DNA of 20,905 nucleotides. Source: Actinomycetota bacterium. GTDB taxonomy: Bacteria; Actinomycetota; Actinomycetes; Streptosporangiales; Streptosporangiaceae. The notes below the pieces were generated by a model. That model was not told the DNA's origin. It saw only the letters and a list, made by a program, of their open reading frames with translations, and did not search any database. Location of the stretch: assembly GCA_003242605.1 (NCBI GenBank), contig QGUZ01000062.1:1-20905 (forward strand), written 5' to 3'. The position numbers were made by a program, and so were the translations under genes. Positions 17,401 through 20,905 of the stretch are shown here, piece after piece. How positions within the stretch are numbered: position 1 is the first letter of the stretch; every line of letters begins with the position of its first letter.

Positions 17401-17623
17401 ACCTCCACCCTGCCACGCCCCCGCCGCGAACCCCACCCGCCGACGCGGACGCGGCAGCCGTACGGCAAAGCCGTACCGGCCGTGCCGCCGGGCGCGCGGG
17501 CGGGGTTCCGCGTGTCGGTTGGCCGGGTGGTCATGGATGACCGACCCGTGTTTGCCGGGGACTTCGTGAAGCAGGGCGGGACCCTTGACCGGCCGTCCGG
17601 GCCGATCGGTGTCCGCCGCCGGC
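17401..17623. other. 223-bp gap with hairpins between DUF397 operon and DUF255 gene
   Basis: No gene seen. It holds a stem at 17451-17488 and a near-palindrome GGGT-GGTCAT-gg-ATGACC-g-ACCC (17525-17547). Either could end the DUF397 transcript. The second could instead be an operator, and the DUF255 promoter must also lie here. Confidence 0.45.
17451..17488 (-). terminator. Hairpin terminator candidate downstream of the DUF397 genes
   Basis: GTACGGC-aaa-GCCGTAC (17460-17476) forms a 7-bp stem with a 3-nt loop. GCC/GGC and GCGGCA (17451-17456) with TGCCGC (17483-17488) extend it through a small internal bulge. Confidence 0.45.
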
Positions 17624-17833
17624 TCAGCGGCCGAGCGCGCCGGCCTTGATCCGCGAGACGAAGGCCGCCCACTCCGCGGCGTTCACCACGAGCGCGGGAC
17701 CATCGGGATTCTTGCTGTCCCGCACTGCGATTCGGCCGCCCGAAACCGCAGCGACCTCAATGCAATTTCCGCTCTGCTGGGAACGCGTGCTCTTGCGCCA
17801 CCCAGCGCCCGACAGATCGATTCCGTACGTCAT
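17624..17833 (-). CDS. DUF397 small protein (second copy)
   Basis: 69 residues from ATG 17831-17833 (MTYGIDLSGAGWRKSTRS), with AGGTG upstream. It shows the whole DUF397 pattern: WRKSTRSQQSGNCIEVA near the N-terminus, VAVRDSKNPDGP in the middle (here IAVRDSKNPDGP) and a closing W-x-x-F helix (AAEWAAFVSRIKAG). DUF397 proteins are actinomycete-specific and are typically encoded next to a DUF5753-type XRE regulator, with which some form toxin-antitoxin-like or developmental switch pairs. It is very similar to the copy upstream (17967-18173), from which it is separated by 133 bp that contain a palindrome, so it may have an additional promoter of its own. Confidence 0.92.
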   Translation of the reverse strand: MTYGIDLSGAGWRKSTRSQQSGNCIEVAAVSGGRIAVRDSKNPDGPALVVNAAEWAAFVSRIKAGALGR

Positions 17834-17899
17834 TGCGCACCTGCAAATTTACGGCACATCCGGCTCTGCTTACCGGTCAACCCGGATGCCCGGTCATGC

Positions 17900-17913
17900 T
17901 GCCTGTTCAGGCA
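17900..17913. promoter_or_regulatory. Palindrome between the two DUF397 genes, candidate operator
   Basis: TGCCTG-tt-CAGGCA (17900-17913), followed directly by the word GCATGCCG. The same GGCATGC/GCATGCC word recurs twice in the divergent promoter region of the XRE regulator (19122-19128, 19149-19155), which suggests a shared binding site. Confidence 0.35.
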
Positions 17914-17966
17914 TGCCGCCAGTCCGGCCGACCGCGGGATCCGTGCCGACCCCGTCCTCGCCGCAT

Positions 17967-18173
17967 TCAGCGGCCAAGTACACCCGACTTGATCTGCGAG
18001 ATGAAGTTCGCCCAGTCGGCTGCGCTGACCAGGAGCGCAGGTCCATGCGGGTTCTTGCTGTCCCGCACCGCGACCTGGCCCTTCGCCACGGCGGCGACTT
18101 CCACGCACTCGCCGTTCTGCATCGAATGACTGCTCTTACGCCACACCGCTCCCGAGAGGTCTACGTCGGCCAT
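17967..18173 (-). CDS. DUF397 small protein (first copy)
   Basis: 68 residues from ATG 18171-18173 with a strong AAAGGAG 8 nt upstream. The sequence follows the DUF397 consensus (DLSGAVWRKSSHSMQNGECVEVA, then VAVRDSKNPHGPALLVSAADWANFI). It starts 13 bp after the stop of the XRE/DUF5753 gene, so the two are translationally close and surely one operon. In this family the small protein generally works with the adjacent regulator; in Streptomyces, DUF397 partners modulate WhiJ-type regulators. It is a paralogue of the next gene downstream, probably from a local duplication: most of the core (RKS, AVRDSKNP, GPAL, GALGR/GVLGR end) is shared. Confidence 0.93.
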   Translation of the reverse strand: MADVDLSGAVWRKSSHSMQNGECVEVAAVAKGQVAVRDSKNPHGPALLVSAADWANFISQIKSGVLGR

Positions 18174-18186
18174 CGGGCATCTCCTT

Positions 18187-19050
18187 TCACCCGTCGGCTA
18201 GGGATTTTGCCGCTCTTATCAGCATAGTTCGCGTGTCCTGAGGGCTGAGGGCCACCGCTCTCAGGTGGTCGAAAGCGTTGACGTAGTTACGGATCTCTTC
18301 TGGCTTATCCAGGGAGATACTTCCGCCTATGGTCTCCATGTAAACAACGTCCGTTTCGGACGGTTCCTCGAATTTAAGGATGACGAAGGGCCCGCAGATC
18401 CCCGGGTGCGCCCCGACCGTGTAGGGGACGATCTGGATCGTCGTCTTGCCGGCCTCGCTCGCCGTGATCAGGTGCTCGAGCTGGGCGAGCATCACCTTGG
18501 GGCCGCCGACCACGCGGTGGATCGCGGCTTCATCGATGATCGCCCAAAGCTGGGGACGATCGGGCTTGTCGAGCACGCGCTGACGGTTCATGCGTACCTC
18601 GACGCGCCGCCGGATCTCGTCGGTGTCGAGTTCGAGTGGCCCGCCCTTGCCCAAAGCCATCGCGTAGTCCTCGGTCTGCAACAGTCCTGGGACCACGGCG
18701 AGTTGGAAAGTGTGGATGGCGTACGCCTCCTCTTCCAGGCCGATGATGAATTCGTATCGGCTGGGCAGAACGTCGCGGTATGCGTACCACCACCCTCGTT
18801 TACGGGACTCCTTGGCGAGTTGAACCAGTGCCGCCAGATGTTCCTCGTCCGTCACCCCGTAGAGGGCGCACATCACCCGGACGTCATTCGGGTGCGGTGC
18901 GGTACGGCCGGTTTCGATACGGAAGACCTTGGTGTGATGCCAGTCCAGTTGCCGGGCGACCTCCTCCTGGGTGAGTCCCGCCTCTTCGCGAAGCCTTTTC
19001 AGTTCTGCGACGAGCTGACGGCGCCGTACCCGATTCTGTCCGCTCGACAT
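18187..19050 (-). CDS. XRE-family regulator with DUF5753 domain (WhiJ/Scr1 type)
   Basis: 287 residues from ATG 19048-19050, with GGGAGGGAG about 9 nt upstream. Residues ~14-70 are a Cro/CI HTH (LVAELKRLREEAGLTQEEVARQLDWHHTKVFRIETG). Residues ~100-280 are the DUF5753 domain, recognisable by YEFIIGLEEEAYAIHTFQLA, VVPGLLQTEDYA and the IVPYTVGAHPGICGPFVIL block. Proteins of this architecture, including Streptomyces WhiJ, are regulators paired with DUF397 proteins and often with a HATPase protein; all three partners are present here. It heads an operon with two DUF397 genes and is divergent from the small gene at 19205. The coding sequence is notably less GC3-rich than the metabolic genes of the window, in keeping with accessory or transferred DNA. 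Confidence 0.93.
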   Translation of the reverse strand: MSSGQNRVRRRQLVAELKRLREEAGLTQEEVARQLDWHHTKVFRIETGRTAPHPNDVRVMCALYGVTDEEHLAALVQLAKESRKRGWWYAYRDVLPSRYEFIIGLEEEAYAIHTFQLAVVPGLLQTEDYAMALGKGGPLELDTDEIRRRVEVRMNRQRVLDKPDRPQLWAIIDEAAIHRVVGGPKVMLAQLEHLITASEAGKTTIQIVPYTVGAHPGICGPFVILKFEEPSETDVVYMETIGGSISLDKPEEIRNYVNAFDHLRAVALSPQDTRTMLIRAAKSLADG

Positions 19051-19204
19051 GTGAAAACTCCCTCCCGGCCCGCTCTGAAGCCACTATCGTGATTAGCGCT
19101 TCTTGCAGCCCTGCATAAAACGGCATGCAGTGGACCTAGCAACGCAAAGCATGCCACCTATGCGGAGTCACGCGCTGGCGAAGTGCGAAAGGTCGGTTTT
19201 GTTC
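19051..19204. promoter_or_regulatory. Divergent promoter/operator region of the XRE-DUF397 and HATPase arms
   Basis: 154 bp with several symmetric elements: TGCAG-cc-CTGCA (19104-19115), and GGCATGC (19122-19128) facing GCATGCC (19149-19155) across 20 bp. -10-like words are CATAAA (about 19114-19119, plus) and GATAGT (minus, complement of about 19084-19089), but no convincing -35 elements pair with them. The arrangement suits autoregulation by the XRE protein of both arms. Confidence 0.45.
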
Positions 19205-19528
19205 ATGACGGCTTCCCAGGCGACGCGCACCGTTGTCTACCTGGTTCAGGCCAGGAGCGAAACGGGCGATTGGAACGATACAGGAGAGTTCGGAGTTGGA
19301 AAGTCGCGCGGCGTCCGAATCGTCGCGGAAAGCATTCTTCGCGCATACGAAGCGGGGAATTCGCGAAACTGGCGAATTATCGCCTGGGACGCCTGGACGG
19401 TCGAGCAGCTACTCGGCTGCGCTCCGTACCCCGAGCACGACCATCCCGCCGCCCAACTCGCCTGGATCCAGGCGATACGCGAGCACGTGCCGCCTCACGC
19501 CGAGGTCACCTCGACACGCAGATCCTGA
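19205..19528 (+). CDS. Small hypothetical protein of the XRE-DUF397-HATPase locus
   Basis: 107 residues from ATG 19205 (MTASQATRTVVYLVQARSE). The frame is open upstream to 19103, but that part overlaps the palindromes of the control region and gives non-conserved-looking sequence; the ribosome site for 19205 is weak (GAAAGG, 13 nt away). The protein starts with a strand-like TVVYLVQARSETGDW, followed by GVRIVAESILRAYEAGNSRNWRIIAWDAWTVEQL, which looks like a small alpha/beta fold, and a C-terminal helix rich in His/Ala. I do not recognise a family. It is 30 bp upstream of the HATPase gene on the same strand, so they probably form one transcript, placing it in the same regulatory locus as the divergent XRE/DUF397 operon. 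Confidence 0.7.
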   Translation: MTASQATRTVVYLVQARSETGDWNDTGEFGVGKSRGVRIVAESILRAYEAGNSRNWRIIAWDAWTVEQLLGCAPYPEHDHPAAQLAWIQAIREHVPPHAEVTSTRRS

Positions 19529-19558
19529 CCCCACTCGCGTCATCCACAGGAGTCCCCC

Positions 19559-20110
19559 ATGCAGTCGCACGAGCTCCCCCTCCCCGACCCGTACGGCCCC
19601 CTGACCCCACACCCGTCGATACCGGCCACTCCCCGAGCGGGCCACCCCCATCGCGGATGCGCCTCCCCAAGCGGCCCCACCTCCCAAGACCGCTTCCGAA
19701 GCTGCATCGCTCTCCCCGCCATGCCCACATCGGTGGCGACCGCCCGCATGCATACCCGCCACCTGCTCCGCCGCTGGCACCTGGCCACCATCGCCGACGA
19801 CGCCGGCCTCGTGGTCACCGAACTCCTGACCAACGCAATAAAGGCAGCCGGCCCCATCCCACCCCAGCCCCGCTACCGCGACCTCTACGACCACCTCGCG
19901 GTCGTCTGCCTCTGCCTTCACAACCTGACCGACGAACTCCTCATCGAGGTCTGGGACCCGAAGAACAACCCCCCAATCCCCCGCGACGCCACCCCCACCG
20001 ACGAAGGCGGCCGCGGTCTCCTCTTGGTCGACGCCCTAACCCTCGCCTGGGGCACCCACTGGCCCCACCAAGGCGGCAAAATCGTCTGGGCCACCCTCAC
20101 CCTCAACTAG
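19559..20110 (+). CDS. HATPase_c_2 ATP-binding protein (anti-sigma factor / RsbW-like)
   Basis: 183 residues from ATG 19559, with AGGAG 7 nt upstream. The first ~45 residues are Pro/His-rich and variable. The GHKL-type ATP-binding domain then runs to the end: N box VVTELLTNAIKA (E88, N92), a strand ending in EVWDPKN (D133), where anti-sigma kinases have a D-x-G/D motif, and the G box DEGGRGLLLVDAL (148-160). This is the size and layout of the many stand-alone anti-sigma-like HATPases of actinomycetes, which bind or phosphorylate anti-sigma antagonists; no sigma factor or antagonist gene is adjacent. HATPase genes are standard members of whiJ/abaA-like loci. Codon third positions are overwhelmingly C. 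Its TAG stop overlaps that of the convergent TPR gene. Confidence 0.9.
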   Translation: MQSHELPLPDPYGPLTPHPSIPATPRAGHPHRGCASPSGPTSQDRFRSCIALPAMPTSVATARMHTRHLLRRWHLATIADDAGLVVTELLTNAIKAAGPIPPQPRYRDLYDHLAVVCLCLHNLTDELLIEVWDPKNNPPIPRDATPTDEGGRGLLLVDALTLAWGTHWPHQGGKIVWATLTLN

Positions 20111-20905
20111 CCCTGAGAGCTCCCCCCTGAGGCATCGTCCTTGACCGCCCTGAGATTGCTCCTCACCGTCTCAGTGATCGGATGGCCATCCCCCAGCACC
20201 CGCTCTGCATCGGCGAGGGTGCGTTCGTACAGGGGGATGGCGCGGTTGAGGTCCCCGGCCGCTCGGTAGGCGTAGGCGAGGTTGTTGCGTGAGGTGAGGG
20301 TGTTGGGGTGGTTGGGGCCGAGGATGCGCTCGGTATCTGCGAGGGTGCGTTCGTAGAGGGGGATGGCGCGGTTGAGGTCCCCGGCCGCTTGGTAGGCGTA
20401 GGCGAGGTTGTTGCGTGAGGTGAGGGTGTTGGGGTGGTCGGGGCCGAGGATGCGCTCGGTATCTGCGAGGGTGCGTTCGTACAGGGGGATGGCGCGGTTG
20501 AGGTCCCCGGCCGCTTGGTAGGCGTAGGCGAGGTTGTTGCGTGAGGTGAGGGTGTCGGGGTGGTCGGGGCCGAGGATGCGCTCGCGGTCGGCCAGGGTGC
20601 GTTCGTACAGGGGGATGGCGCGGTTGAGGTCCCCGGCCGCTTGGTAGGCGCCGGCGAGGTTGTTGCGTGAGGTGAGGGTGTTGGGGTGGTCGGGGCCGAG
20701 GATGCGCTCGCGGTCGGCCAGGGTGCGTTCGTACAGGGGGATGGCGCGGTTGAGGTCCCCGGCCGCTCGGTAGGCGTAGGCGAGGTTGTTGCGTGAGGTG
20801 AGGGTGTCGGGGTGGTCGGGGCCGAGGATGCGCTCGCGGTCGGCCAGGGTGCGTTCGTACAGGGGGATGGCGCGGTTGAGGTCCCCGGCCGATTCGTAGG
20901 CGCCG
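20107..20905 (-). CDS. Tetratricopeptide-repeat protein, C-terminal part (N-terminus beyond window)
   Basis: The minus strand is open from the right edge to TAG at 20107-20109, giving 265 visible residues; the start is outside the window. The protein consists of 42-residue units such as AGDLNRAIPLYERTLADRERIL followed by GPDHPDTLTSRNNLAYAYR, the kinesin-light-chain-like TPR type (TPR_10/TPR_12) common in actinomycete NB-ARC-TPR and CHAT-TPR proteins. The last unit diverges (ADAERVLGDGHPITETVRSNLRAV) and ends in a short Ser/Gly tail. TPR arrays bind protein partners; what the missing N-terminal domain is (NB-ARC, caspase-like, HTH) decides the role and cannot be seen. Its stop codon overlaps that of the convergent HATPase gene by 4 bp (CTAG). 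Confidence 0.88.
   Translation of the reverse strand, partial: GAYESAGDLNRAIPLYERTLADRERILGPDHPDTLTSRNNLAYAYRAAGDLNRAIPLYERTLADRERILGPDHPNTLTSRNNLAGAYQAAGDLNRAIPLYERTLADRERILGPDHPDTLTSRNNLAYAYQAAGDLNRAIPLYERTLADTERILGPDHPNTLTSRNNLAYAYQAAGDLNRAIPLYERTLADTERILGPNHPNTLTSRNNLAYAYRAAGDLNRAIPLYERTLADAERVLGDGHPITETVRSNLRAVKDDASGGSSQG
20213..20905. repeat. 5.5 tandem copies of a 126-bp coding repeat
   Basis: Units start at 20213, 20339, 20465, 20591, 20717 and 20843 (the last cut by the window edge), exactly 126 bp apart, i.e. 42 codons. Units 1 and 2 differ at only 3 of 126 positions by my reading. Two subtypes exist: units reading CTCGGTATCT (20330-20338 area and the next) and units reading CTCGCGGTCG from about 20581 on. 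They encode the TPR motifs of the minus-strand gene. Confidence 0.95.

Noticed and set aside
20213..20905. CRISPR-like or satellite repeat array
   Set aside because: The period is exactly 126 bp with no unique spacers, and translates to uninterrupted 42-residue TPR units on the minus strand.

Overview
This is a very GC-rich window with Shine-Dalgarno motifs (GGAGG/GAGGGG), several GTG starts and almost no intergenic space. The gene families present (XRE regulators with DUF5753, paired DUF397 proteins, a FIST protein, a bifunctional PBP with a Pro/Glu tail, TPR arrays built on a 42-residue unit) point to a filamentous actinomycete. Streptosporangiales (Thermobispora or Thermomonospora relatives) is my inference from overall style; no rRNA or other taxonomic marker is in the window.

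Layout. 1-3215 (minus): a two-gene unit of a Mg-chelatase/MoxR-type AAA+ ATPase followed by a VWA-domain partner that runs off the left edge. 3330-4520 (plus): a stand-alone FIST sensor-domain protein, divergent from the ATPase. 4590-6461: a small unrecognised protein (minus) divergent from a large XRE-family regulator (plus). 6547-7773 (plus): threonine ammonia-lyase, ending in a strong shared hairpin against a convergent secreted M1 aminopeptidase (7823-9280, minus). 9439-12279 (plus): an Lrp/AsnC regulator with an unusual lysine-repeat tail, then a class A penicillin-binding protein. 12293-15159 (minus): a zinc alcohol dehydrogenase and a DyP-type peroxidase separated by 434 bp that hold strong hairpins. 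15310-17400 (minus): a DUF255/YyaL thioredoxin-domain gene broken by a 21-nt in-frame insertion that carries a TGA inside the CHWCH motif. 17624-20110: an accessory, less GC-rich regulatory locus with a DUF5753 XRE regulator and two DUF397 genes on the minus strand, divergent from a small unknown protein and a HATPase (anti-sigma-like) gene. 20107-20905 (minus): the C-terminal part of a TPR protein made of near-identical 126-bp tandem repeats, running off the right edge.

How genes work together. The ATPase and VWA proteins probably form a chelatase-like remodelling pair. The 17.6-20.1 kb block has the composition of the whiJ/abaA-type developmental or regulatory loci known from Streptomyces (HTH + small DUF397 protein + HATPase), here with two DUF397 copies and candidate operator palindromes. 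The central region is ordinary metabolism and cell-wall housekeeping. The best candidates for something undescribed are the TGA-containing micro-insertion in the DUF255 active site, the pentapeptide Lys tail on the Lrp regulator, and the regulatory locus next to the expanding TPR array.
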